A stretch of DNA of 10,567 nucleotides from Myxococcales bacterium (lineage in GTDB: Bacteria > Myxococcota_A > Polyangia > Fen-1088), in NCBI GenBank assembly GCA_003161835.1, contig PMNO01000292.1, forward strand, positions 530 to 11,096. The letters run 5' to 3'. The position numbers and the translations under genes were made by a program. Positions 1 to 6,645 of the stretch are shown piece by piece. Below the pieces are notes generated by a model that had not been told where the DNA came from, searched no databases, and saw nothing but the letters and a program-made list of their open reading frames with translations. Position 1 is the first letter of the stretch. Every line of letters starts with the position of its first letter.

Positions 1-320
1 ACACCCGCGGCGGAGCCCGCCGTGCCGCCCCCGGTGCTCGTTGCGCCGGCCGAGCCGCCCGTGGAGCTGGAACCCGCCGTGCCGCCGCCGGTGCCGAACG
101 CGCCTCCGGAACCGAACGCGCCCCCGGTGCCGAATGAGCCGCCTGTCCCGACACGCCCGCCGGAACTGGTCGCGTGATCCGCTGATCCGTCGCTCGGGCT
201 GCTGCTACTGGTCCCGCCGCATGCGCCCGCCCCAAGGATCACAGTGGCCATGAGGGTGGCCGTCGCCCAAAGCGCTCCGTGTCGCGCGCACAGTCTGGCG
301 CCCGCGTGCTTCGCATCCAT
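1..320 (-). CDS. Putative secreted lipoprotein, Gly/Thr/Ser-rich, partial (C-terminus beyond left edge)
   Basis: The minus strand is open from an ATG at 318-320 to the left edge (106 codons, no stop). The N-terminus has a basic n-region (K4, R9, R13, H14), a hydrophobic stretch at residues 17-30 (LWATATLMATVILG) and a lipobox-like AGAC with Cys34. It continues with GGTSSSSPSDGS and then a Gly-rich low-complexity linker containing hexapeptide repeats (residues 61-78). A type II signal peptide followed by a Gly/Ser/Thr linker is a common design of outer-membrane or surface lipoproteins in myxobacteria, where a folded domain follows; that domain lies outside this window, so no function can be given. 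Alanine at the -3 position of the lipobox is less usual than leucine. The start is uncertain: an in-frame ATG at 363-365 has a GGAG six bases upstream but gives a 48-residue leader, and further in-frame ATGs occur at 375-377, 387-389 and 468-470. Confidence 0.66.
   Translation of the reverse strand, partial: MDAKHAGARLCARHGALWATATLMATVILGAGACGGTSSSSPSDGSADHATSSGGRVGTGGSFGTGGAFGSGGAFGTGGGTAGSSSTGGSAGATSTGGGTAGSAAG
87..140 (-). repeat. Three tandem 18-bp units encoding GxFG(T/S)G hexapeptides
   Basis: On the minus strand three successive 18-base units encode GSFGTG, GAFGSG and GAFGTG (residues 61-78 of the lipoprotein). The units differ at a few positions, both silent and coding. A second degenerate motif (GGGTAGS) occurs twice further toward the left edge, at residues 78-84 and 97-103. 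The repeats lie in the linker just after the lipidation site. Confidence 0.6.
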
Positions 321-627
321 CACGCGCGCCGACGAACTCGTTGAAATACCATTCGGATCGTTCATCTGGTTCTCCATTGCCGGGGACATGTTTGCGGGTG
401 AGTCGCCTGTCAAGGGCGCGGGCGCCCCCTCTGGTTCGAATTGGTGCCGATGGATGCAACTCTCCGTCATTCGGAATCTGCAATCGGGGCCCGTGCGTTA
501 GTGGTCTCCCGGGCGGCCGTGTTCCCGTGTTTACCGTCACAGCCAGATCGTCAAAACGCTTGTCTTGATGGAAACATCTTCCTGATAAGTCGCAATCCCG
601 ATCGCGCCGTGACTATATTGGTCCGCC
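321..627. other. Divergent intergenic region between the lipoprotein and the SDR gene
   Basis: This 307-base stretch separates two divergent genes and should hold both promoters. I see no convincing gene in it. The lipoprotein frame stays open upstream of 320, so part (to 365 or as far as 470) could be coding if an earlier start is used. Toward the lipoprotein there is a weak sigma70-like pair on the minus strand: TTGACG (549-554) and TAAACA (528-533), with only a 15-base spacer. Toward the SDR gene there is TATATT at 614-619. A small hairpin with a GNRA-type loop, GATG-GAAA-CATC, lies at 567-578. None of these is strong enough to be called on its own. Confidence 0.5.
614..619 (+). promoter_or_regulatory. 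Candidate -10 element (TATATT) just before the SDR start
   Basis: TATATT matches the sigma70 -10 consensus at five of six positions and ends 8 bases before the ATG at 628. Transcription would then begin at or next to the start codon, giving a leaderless mRNA, which fits the lack of a Shine-Dalgarno sequence there. No good -35 lies 16-18 bases upstream, so this is a weak call. Confidence 0.22.
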
Positions 628-1338
628 ATGGCGGGATTGGCGGGACAACATGTCGTGATCACGGGAGGCGCCGGCGCGCTCGGTGCGACGGTGGTTCAGG
701 CTTTCATTCAAGAGGGGGCCTATTGCCACGTTCCGGTTCGCGGCGCCCACGCCGCGTCGGGATCCGATGCGACCATGAACGGCGGTGGGGTCCGATACGT
801 TGCGGGAGTGGACCTCACCAACGAATCGGCAGTCACCGCGTTTTATGCCGGGTTGCCCAACGATTTGTGGGCGTCCGTGCATTTGGCGGGCGGATTCGCG
901 ATGGGGGGCATCACGGAAACCTCGCTGGGTGACCTGCGATCGCAGATTGACGTGAACGTCATCACGACCTTCTTGTGCTGTCGCGAGGCCGTGCGCCGAT
1001 TTCGCCTGCGCCCCCGCGGCGGAGGGGGGCGGATCGTCAACGTGGCGTCTCGGGCGGCCCTTCAACCGGGCGGGCACAGGGCCGCGTACAGCCTGTCCAA
1101 GGCGGCCGTGGTGTCGCTGACGACAAGTCTGGCGGAAGAGTTGAAGCGCGAGAACATTCTGGTCAATGCCGTGGCGCCCGGAGTGATTGATACCGCGATG
1201 AATCGCGCCGCGATGCCGGAGATTGAAGCGGCCGGGATGGTCACTCCCGCCATGATAGCCGCCGTGATCGTGTGGTTGGCCTCGCCGGCGAACACCATCG
1301 CGTCAGGCGCCGTGATCCCGGTTTGCGGCAACTCCTGA
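628..1338 (+). CDS. Short-chain dehydrogenase/reductase (SDR) family oxidoreductase
   Basis: A cytoplasmic NAD(P)(H)-dependent oxidoreductase of the classical SDR fold, 236 residues (usual size about 250). The N-terminal Rossmann motif is TGGAGALG (residues 12-19, TGxxxGxG). All four catalytic residues fit: Asn110 (DVNV), Ser141 (VNVAS, 13 before the Tyr), Tyr154 and Lys158 (YSLSK). The structural NNAG motif is replaced by HLAGG (85-89). NAVAPGVIDT follows near residue 180, the usual PG motif after the active site. The segment between Asp62 (GVDLT, cofactor contact) and the AGG motif is short. The substrate cannot be told from sequence: the fold covers acyl-ACP reductases, sugar and steroid dehydrogenases and many others. 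It stands alone, with 85 bases to the next gene. The ATG at 628 places the glycine motif at the expected distance from the N-terminus; no ribosome-binding site is visible. Confidence 0.93.
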   Translation: MAGLAGQHVVITGGAGALGATVVQAFIQEGAYCHVPVRGAHAASGSDATMNGGGVRYVAGVDLTNESAVTAFYAGLPNDLWASVHLAGGFAMGGITETSLGDLRSQIDVNVITTFLCCREAVRRFRLRPRGGGGRIVNVASRAALQPGGHRAAYSLSKAAVVSLTTSLAEELKRENILVNAVAPGVIDTAMNRAAMPEIEAAGMVTPAMIAAVIVWLASPANTIASGAVIPVCGNS

Positions 1339-1353
1339 CCAGACCAGGGGGGC

Positions 1354-1370
1354 TGTGGTTTCCAACCACA
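1354..1370. repeat. Perfect 7-bp inverted repeat with 3-base loop (TGTGGTT-tcc-AACCACA)
   Basis: The two arms are exactly complementary and lie 16 bases after the SDR stop and 53 bases before the glycosyltransferase start. No T-run follows on either strand, so it is not a standard intrinsic terminator. It could be an mRNA 3' hairpin, a weak terminator or an operator for the glycosyltransferase gene. Confidence 0.5.
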
Positions 1371-1423
1371 AAGAATCACAAGGAATGACAATTCGGCGAC
1401 AATTGCCCCCGTAGTCTTCGGAC

Positions 1424-3070
1424 ATGGAATTTTCGTCGGTGTTGGTGGGAACTTATCTCGCGGTCTTATTGGTTCTGGCGTTCTACGGCTGTCATCGCTC
1501 AGTGCTGGTCTTTCTGTACTACCGGCACCGCGACAACAAGCCCCGCGCGGCGGGGGCGTTCACGGATTTGCCGGCCGTGACGGTGCAATTGCCCCTCTTC
1601 AACGAGATGTACGTCGTGGAGCGACTGCTCGAGGCGGTCGCGCTGATTCGATACCCGCGTGATCGCTTCCAGATTCAGGTGCTGGATGATTCCACCGACG
1701 AGACGCGCGAAATTTGCCGACGCAAGATCGCGGAACTGATGGAGCGCGCTCCCGAGCTCGATATCGAATACGTGCATCGGGTGGATCGATCGGGGTTCAA
1801 GGCGGGCGCTCTCGAGAACGGTCTGCGAACCGCCAAGGGCGAGTTCATCCTGATCTTCGACGCCGATTTTCTGCCTCAGTCGGACGTCCTCGAACGGACG
1901 ATTCACCATTTCGTCGACCCCAAGGTGGCGGTGGTGCAGTGCCGCTGGGATCACGTGAACCGAAATTTCTCGGCTCTCACGGAAGTCCAGGCGCTGATGC
2001 TGGATGGCCATTTCATCATGGAGCACGCGGGTCGCAATCGGTCCGGGCGGTTCTTCAATTTCAACGGCACGGCCGGGATTTGGCGGCGGTCGGCGATCGC
2101 CGACGCGGGCGGCTGGCAGCACGATACCTTGACCGAGGACATGGACTTGTCGTATCGCGCCCAGATCCGCGGCTGGCGGTTCGTATACCTTCCGGAGGTC
2201 GCAGCCCCGGCGGAATTGCCGGTGGAGATGTCGGCGTTCAAGGCCCAGCAGTTCCGCTGGGCCAAGGGCTCCATTCAGGTTTCGCGAAAACTGCTGCGCA
2301 CTATTTTGCGGTCGAACGCGACGTTTGCGCAGAAATCAGAGGCGTTCTTTCACCTGACGAACAATTTGTCCTATCCGCTGTTGGTGGTGTTGTCGTTGCT
2401 GCTGCTGCCGAATCTCGCGTTTCGGACCCAGCACGGCATTCGTGAAGTCCTGACCATCGATTTGCCCCTGTTTTTCGGCACCACGCTCTCGATCGCCTCG
2501 TTCTATCTGGCCTCCGAACGCGAGATCGAGCGCATGAACAATCCGGGGGGGGCGCGCCGGATTCAGTGGGCGGTGTGGAAGCGCCTGCCGCTGGTGATGT
2601 CGCTCGGCATTGGTCTTTGTATCAACCAGACCCGCGCGGTCATGGAAGCGCTGCTGGGCCGCGAAACCGATTTCGTCCGCACGCCCAAGCACGGCATTCG
2701 CGGGCGGCTGGGTTCGTGGAACGGCAAGAAGTACCGAGCCGCCAAATCGTTGACGCCGGTGTTCGAGCTGGCGATGGCCGCGTACTTCGTGGTCGCGGTC
2801 GGCTTCGCGCTCCGCAACGGCCACTATTTGTCGCTGCCGTTCCTGATGTTGTTTCTCTGCGGCTTCGGCTACGTGGGCTGGGTTTCCCTGTGGCAGGGCG
2901 GGCTCGGCGCGGCGCTGCGAGCCGCCTTCCGTTTGGGCGGCGACAAGGCGGTCACGGTCCAGGTCGTTCCTCCTCCGGCGTATCCGGCGCTGGCGCGTTT
3001 CTCGAATGCCGGGGCGTCGCTCGGCGACACGCGATCACTGGCGCCGGTCGATTCGCGCCCCGACGCCTGA
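1424..3070 (+). CDS. Family 2 glycosyltransferase, cellulose synthase-like / glucomannan synthase-like, membrane-bound
   Basis: An inner-membrane processive glycosyltransferase (548 residues) that probably uses a nucleotide sugar to extend a beta-linked polysaccharide. One N-terminal membrane segment (about 8-31) precedes the GT2 catalytic domain (about 50-300). Processive signature residues are present: DDSTD at 88-92, DAD at 146-148, TED at 237-239 and QQFRW at 275-279 (QxxRW). At least four membrane segments follow (about 317-333, 345-364, 388-404, 447-487), and then a cytoplasmic Pro/Ala-rich tail. This layout matches bacterial relatives of plant CslA/CslC glucan and mannan synthases. No PilZ domain is visible, and no partner genes (BcsB, cellulase, export pore) lie nearby, so the polymer cannot be named. 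Hyaluronan- or ceramide-type GT2 enzymes are less likely because of the TED plus QxxRW set and the many C-terminal membrane spans. The ATG at 1424 gives the expected membrane anchor; the ribosome-binding site is weak. Confidence 0.93.
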   Translation: MEFSSVLVGTYLAVLLVLAFYGCHRSVLVFLYYRHRDNKPRAAGAFTDLPAVTVQLPLFNEMYVVERLLEAVALIRYPRDRFQIQVLDDSTDETREICRRKIAELMERAPELDIEYVHRVDRSGFKAGALENGLRTAKGEFILIFDADFLPQSDVLERTIHHFVDPKVAVVQCRWDHVNRNFSALTEVQALMLDGHFIMEHAGRNRSGRFFNFNGTAGIWRRSAIADAGGWQHDTLTEDMDLSYRAQIRGWRFVYLPEVAAPAELPVEMSAFKAQQFRWAKGSIQVSRKLLRTILRSNATFAQKSEAFFHLTNNLSYPLLVVLSLLLLPNLAFRTQHGIREVLTIDLPLFFGTTLSIASFYLASEREIERMNNPGGARRIQWAVWKRLPLVMSLGIGLCINQTRAVMEALLGRETDFVRTPKHGIRGRLGSWNGKKYRAAKSLTPVFELAMAAYFVVAVGFALRNGHYLSLPFLMLFLCGFGYVGWVSLWQGGLGAALRAAFRLGGDKAVTVQVVPPPAYPALARFSNAGASLGDTRSLAPVDSRPDA

Positions 3071-3114
3071 CGGCGCCGCCGTTCGGTCGTCGGCCTGGCT
3101 CGGACAGCTCGGAA

Positions 3115-3444
3115 CTAGAGGGCCTTCTTGACCATGTCTTCGATCTTCGCGCGCGGCACGGCGCCGACCAGCTGGCCGACCACCTTGCCCTCCTTGAAGA
3201 TCAGCAAGGTGGGAATGCTGCGAATGTCGTATTGCTGGGGTATTCCCTGGTTTGAATCAATGTCACATTTGCCGACCAGCAAGCGACCGCTGTATTCGGT
3301 CGCCAGCGCTTCCACGTGCGGGGCGATGGCGCGACAGGGCGCGCACCACGCCGCCCAGAAATCAACGAGAACCGGACTCTTGGCGCCCAGAACCTCGGTT
3401 TGGAAGTTGGCGTCGGTCACTTCGAGCAAATTGGTGCTGGCCAT
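3115..3444 (-). CDS. trxA: Thioredoxin (WCAPC active site)
   Basis: A 109-residue single-domain thioredoxin, the standard size. It reduces protein disulfides in the cytoplasm and is itself re-reduced by thioredoxin reductase. The active site is W33-C34-A35-P36-C37, with Ala in place of the usual Gly. The buried acid is Asp28 (VDFWA), the cis-proline is Pro78 (SIPT), and TLLIFKEGKVVGQLVG matches the C-terminal strand-turn-strand. An extra cysteine, Cys60 (GKCDID), lies in the strand after the active-site helix. There is no signal peptide, so it is cytoplasmic. It is convergent with the glycosyltransferase gene (44-base gap with no clear terminator) and divergent from the HemX-like gene. The ATG at 3442-3444 gives the canonical N-terminus; AGGCG upstream is a weak ribosome-binding site. 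Confidence 0.96.
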   Translation of the reverse strand: MASTNLLEVTDANFQTEVLGAKSPVLVDFWAAWCAPCRAIAPHVEALATEYSGRLLVGKCDIDSNQGIPQQYDIRSIPTLLIFKEGKVVGQLVGAVPRAKIEDMVKKAL

Positions 3445-3488
3445 GATCGCCTGTGCTTAGCACGCGATTCGGGAGGTGTCATTGAATT

Positions 3489-3500
3489 TGGGGGACCCCA
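3489..3500. repeat. Perfect 12-bp palindrome (TGGGGGACCCCA with 2-base centre) in the trxA/hemX divergent region
   Basis: Five-base arms TGGGG and CCCCA flank GA, midway between the divergent starts of trxA (3444) and the HemX-like gene (3548). Its position would suit an operator controlling either gene, but short G/C palindromes are common in high-GC DNA. Further right, TAAAAAT at 3536-3542 is a possible -10 element ending 5 bases before the GTG start at 3548. Confidence 0.25.
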
Positions 3501-3547
3501 CCGACCGCGCGCCAGGCCCTGCCCCAGAACCGTGGTAAAAATCCGAC

Positions 3548-4336
3548 GTGGCCACCCTCACGACGGTTGAGATTTTGGCCTATGCGCTCGCGTCGGCCCT
3601 TTACCTCGGGTATCTCTTCACGACGCGCGGCCCGGTGACGCGGGTGGCTCGCATGGCGCTGGGCGTGGGTGTGGTGGCCCAGTTGGTGGAGATCGGTGTG
3701 CGTTGCTTTGCCCGACAGAACCCTGTCTCGTCCACTCCCGAAGCGGTGGCGCTGGTGGCTTTTCTCATCGCGTGCGGCACCCTCGTGGGCGGCCTGCGGT
3801 ACAAGCTGGCGGCAGCCGGCGCGTTCTCGGTTCCCGCTTCCCTGATTCTGCTGGTGCTGGCGCGAGTGGTCCCGTCCGATGCGGAGGCGCCCCGCATGGG
3901 ACCTCTCGGGATGGTGCACATTCTGCTGGCGACCGTGGGCGTGGCGGTGTTCGCGTTCGCCGCGGTGCTGGCGGTGCTGTACCTGGTTGAAGAGGGCCGG
4001 TTGCGACACAGACGTTTTGATCGGGTCGGGCGCGAGGCCCCGCTCGCGACGCTCGACCGACTGGCTCTGCGCTGCGTGTCCATTGGATTTCCCGTGTTCA
4101 CGGTGGCTCTCGTCACCGGGGCGATCTGGATCGCGCGTCTGGGAGGGATCACCTCACCCGAGGCGCATCGGCCCGAATACCTGCTGGCGGTCGCGGCGTG
4201 GATGGCGTTCGGCGTGCTTCTGGTCGCGCGGGTTGGCGCCGGGTGGCGGGGACGGCGGGCCGCATGGCTCACCCTGGGTGGATTCGGGGGAACGCTGGTC
4301 GTTTTGGTCTTCTACGTCCTGAGGTACGCGGTCTAG
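3548..4336 (+). CDS. HemX/CcsA-like integral membrane protein (cytochrome c assembly family) upstream of hemA
   Basis: A 262-residue inner-membrane protein with about eight hydrophobic spans (roughly 8-25, 36-53, 66-84, 92-108, 121-147, 175-197, 211-229, 239-258). The stretch from His124 (MVHILLATVGVAVFAFAAVL) followed by LYLVEEGRLR, and LDRLALRCVSIGFPVFTVAL with TGAIW (190-194), match the Ccs/ResC/HemX family. The tryptophan-rich WWD heme-handling motif of true CcsA proteins is missing, which favours a HemX or YpjD type. In Bacillus, HemX is encoded next to hemA and lowers the HemA protein level; the same gene order here suggests a related role, but this is inference. The start is GTG (3548-3550) with no clear ribosome-binding site; the first ATG downstream (residue 36) would remove the first membrane span. 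Its stop TAG abuts the hemA ATG. Confidence 0.82.
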   Translation: MATLTTVEILAYALASALYLGYLFTTRGPVTRVARMALGVGVVAQLVEIGVRCFARQNPVSSTPEAVALVAFLIACGTLVGGLRYKLAAAGAFSVPASLILLVLARVVPSDAEAPRMGPLGMVHILLATVGVAVFAFAAVLAVLYLVEEGRLRHRRFDRVGREAPLATLDRLALRCVSIGFPVFTVALVTGAIWIARLGGITSPEAHRPEYLLAVAAWMAFGVLLVARVGAGWRGRRAAWLTLGGFGGTLVVLVFYVLRYAV

Positions 4337-5710
4337 ATGCCCGGGGGAATCGATTTCCTGGTGATGGGCCTGTCGCATCGCACGGCGCCGCTCGGCGTGC
4401 GCGAACGGTTGGCCGTGGGGCCCGACCAAATCGCCGACACCGTTCGCGGCCTGGCCAACCTGTCAGGGGTGCGCGAAGCCGCGTTGCTTTCGACCTGCAA
4501 CCGCGTCGAGGTCTACGCTGCGTCGCCCGATCCGGACGCGGCCATCGCGGCGTTGCGCGCGAACCTGGCGCAACGGTCGGGAACCACCGAGTCCGAATTG
4601 GGGCCACACCTCTACGTGCGGGTGGATGTCGAAGCGGTTCACCACCTGTTTCGGGTGGCCTCCAGCCTGGATTCGCAAGTCGTCGGCGAGCCTCAGATAT
4701 TGGGTCAGGTGAAGCAAGCCCACGACAGCGCCATCATCGCCGGAGCCGCAGGGCCCGTACTCGCGGCGTGCTTCACCGGAGCGTTCCGGATCGCGCGGCG
4801 CGTGCGGCGGGACACGGAAATCGCGCGGAATCCGGTTTCGCTGAGTTCAGTTGCGATCGACTACGCGAAGAAGATCTTCGAGGGATTCGTGGGGCGGACG
4901 GTGTTGCTGGTGGGAGCGGGCAAGATGGCCGATTTGGCGGCGCGCGCGTTGCGGGGTCAGGGCGCCGAGTTGCTGGTCACGAACCGGACCGCGGCACGCG
5001 CCGACGATCTGGCGGCGCGCATTGGCGGTAGCGTGCATGCGTTCGAGGATCTGCAGGGCGCCCTGATACGGGCGGACATCGTCATCGCTTCGACGGGCGC
5101 GCGCCAGCCGGTGCTGACGCGTGCGCTGGTGGCGGGGGCCCAACGCAAGCGCCGCGGACGCCCCCTGTTCCTCATCGACATAGCGGTCCCGCGCGACGTC
5201 GAGACCGGGTGCGCCGAGCTATCCGATGTGTTTGTGGCCGACATCGACGATCTGCAGAAGCAAGCGGACGAACATCGAGATGAAAGGCGGGGCGAAGCCG
5301 ATCGCGCCGAAGCGATGGTCGAGGGCGAGGTCGCCCGCTTTCTGGAGGCCTACCGGGGACGGCGCGTGGGGCCCACGATCACGGCGTTGCGCGCTCACGT
5401 GCTGGCCATCGCGCGCGCCGAGGCTGAACGGGTTCTGGGCGGTGCCGGCGCGCCGTTGGCCGGAGAACGAGAAAGGCGGGCCATGTTCGATCTGGCTGAG
5501 GGCATCGCGAAGAAGTTGCTGCACTTGCCCCAGGTCGTGTTGAAAAAAGGTGGCGCGGATCCCGTCGACGGCGCCGCGCTGGTAGCATCGGTTCAGCGCC
5601 TGTTTGAACTGGAGGTCGCCGATGGCGGGGGCGCCGCCGCTTCCGGCACCACCGCTCCCGCGGAGTCGGACGCCGAGGCATCGTCGGCGGGCAAAGTGGG
5701 GGGAACGTGA
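4337..5710 (+). CDS. hemA: Glutamyl-tRNA reductase
   Basis: Reduces glutamyl-tRNA(Glu) with NADPH to glutamate-1-semialdehyde, the first committed step of C5-pathway tetrapyrrole synthesis, in the cytoplasm. The catalytic domain has GLSHRTAPLGVRERLA (11-26) and LSTCNRVEVYA (51-61) with the nucleophile Cys54. HLFRVASSLDSQVVGEPQIL (103-122) holds the conserved His and substrate-site loop. The NADPH domain has GAGKM (193-197) and VTNRT (214-218). A helical dimerisation domain follows (about 305-425). At 457 residues it is slightly longer than usual, owing to an Ala/Ser/Gly/Glu-rich tail (about 428-457). The ATG directly follows the upstream TAG; the nearest GAGG is 12 bases away, which suggests translational coupling. 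It overlaps hemC by 4 bases. The nearby HemX-like protein may control its abundance. Confidence 0.98.
   Translation: MPGGIDFLVMGLSHRTAPLGVRERLAVGPDQIADTVRGLANLSGVREAALLSTCNRVEVYAASPDPDAAIAALRANLAQRSGTTESELGPHLYVRVDVEAVHHLFRVASSLDSQVVGEPQILGQVKQAHDSAIIAGAAGPVLAACFTGAFRIARRVRRDTEIARNPVSLSSVAIDYAKKIFEGFVGRTVLLVGAGKMADLAARALRGQGAELLVTNRTAARADDLAARIGGSVHAFEDLQGALIRADIVIASTGARQPVLTRALVAGAQRKRRGRPLFLIDIAVPRDVETGCAELSDVFVADIDDLQKQADEHRDERRGEADRAEAMVEGEVARFLEAYRGRRVGPTITALRAHVLAIARAEAERVLGGAGAPLAGERERRAMFDLAEGIAKKLLHLPQVVLKKGGADPVDGAALVASVQRLFELEVADGGGAAASGTTAPAESDAEASSAGKVGGT
5698..5703 (+). promoter_or_regulatory. Ribosome-binding site for hemC inside the hemA 3' end
   Basis: GGGGGG followed by AAC leads into the GTG at 5707. 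The purine-rich run is a little close to the start but is the only candidate, and it supports the GTG that overlaps the hemA stop (GTGA). Confidence 0.4.
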
Positions 5711-6645
5711 GCACACCTGGGCGTGCGTCCGTGGTGATAGGAACCCGCGGCAGTCCGTTGGCGCGCTGGCAGGCCGATCACATAGCCGCCGCGCTGGCAC
5801 GCCTGCACCCGGGGCTCGAAGTCGAGCAGCGGATCATCGTCACCGACGGTGACCGATTTCAAGCCGGGCCGGTCGTCGATCTGGGCGGCAAGGGCGTGTG
5901 GGTCAAGGAGATCGAGGAGGCCCTGCTGGCGGGAACGATTGATCTGGCTGTGCACAGCCTGAAAGACGTGCCCGCCCAGCTGGCGTCGGGATTGGTGCTG
6001 GCGGCGATTCCGGTGCGGGCGGATCCTCGGGACGTCTTGATCAGCCGCTCTGGGCAGAGCTTGGGGACCCTACCGCCTGGCAGCCGCGTGGGCACGTCCA
6101 GCCTGCGACGGGTCTGCCAGGTGCGCGCCTTGCGTTCCGATCTGCAAGTCGAGCTTCTGCGTGGCAACGTGGACACGCGCTTGCGCAAGGTGGCGGAGGG
6201 CATCGTGGACGCGGCGATCCTGGCGGCGGCGGGCCTGGATCGTCTGGGGCTGGCAGGGCGCATCACCGAACGCTTGGAGCCGGAGGCTATGTTGCCGGCC
6301 ATCGGGCAAGGCGCGCTGGCCCTGGAAACCCGGGCGGACGATGCCCGGGTGCGGGAGCTGTGCGCGGCTCTGTCCGACCCGGACGCGGAGGTCACGGTGG
6401 CCGCCGAGCGGGCCTTGCTGGCGGGCCTGGGCGCGGGGTGTCGGACGCCGGTGGCTGGTTATGCGGTGGTCCAGTCAGGCGCAGGCGTCGTCGTGTTGCG
6501 TGGATTGGTGGGCCGGCCCGACGCCAGCGAGATTCTGAGGGACGAGGTGCGCGGTCCTGTCGACCGGGCCGCCGCGCTGGGGTCGACTCTCGCCGATCGG
6601 CTGCGCGCCCGCGGGGCTGATCGCATCTTGGCTGAACTGGGCTGA
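5707..6645 (+). CDS. hemC: Hydroxymethylbilane synthase (porphobilinogen deaminase)
   Basis: Joins four porphobilinogen molecules into the linear tetrapyrrole hydroxymethylbilane, in the cytoplasm. At 312 residues it has the normal length. Seen in order: IGTRGSPLARWQADHI (11-26), the flexible-loop region GGKGVWVKEIEEALL (60-74), HSLKDVP (83-89) with catalytic Asp87, VGTSSLRR (128-135), LRGNVDTRLRK (151-161), and GQGALALE (200-207). The dipyrromethane cofactor attaches at Cys245 (LGAGCRTPVAGYA). VWVKEIE replaces the more usual LFVKELE. The start is GTG overlapping the hemA stop by 4 bases, so the two are co-translated. No hemD (uroporphyrinogen III synthase) follows, so the next pathway step must be encoded elsewhere. 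After the stop there is a T-run and then a promoter for the next gene. Confidence 0.98.
   Translation: MSTPGRASVVIGTRGSPLARWQADHIAAALARLHPGLEVEQRIIVTDGDRFQAGPVVDLGGKGVWVKEIEEALLAGTIDLAVHSLKDVPAQLASGLVLAAIPVRADPRDVLISRSGQSLGTLPPGSRVGTSSLRRVCQVRALRSDLQVELLRGNVDTRLRKVAEGIVDAAILAAAGLDRLGLAGRITERLEPEAMLPAIGQGALALETRADDARVRELCAALSDPDAEVTVAAERALLAGLGAGCRTPVAGYAVVQSGAGVVVLRGLVGRPDASEILRDEVRGPVDRAAALGSTLADRLRARGADRILAELG

Noticed and set aside
1..177. Plus-strand open frame ending in TGA at 175-177, encoding a Pro/Val/Ala/Glu-rich tail
   Set aside because: It is the exact complement of the Gly-rich lipoprotein linker. The minus-strand reading gives a signal peptide, lipobox-like site and linker in order, so the plus-strand reading is most likely a shadow.
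433..441. GGTTCGAAT resembling a tRNA T-loop
   Set aside because: The flanking bases (CTCT and TGGTG) do not form a T-stem, and no acceptor, D or anticodon arms can be folded around it on either strand.
1499..2824. Long minus-strand open frames antisense to the glycosyltransferase gene
   Set aside because: They are His/Arg/Gln-rich with no motifs, and the plus strand is a complete, motif-rich GT2 enzyme.
3071..3114. Convergent gap between the glycosyltransferase and trxA as a terminator site
   Set aside because: It has short GC palindromes (CGGCGCCG) but no hairpin followed by T residues in either direction.
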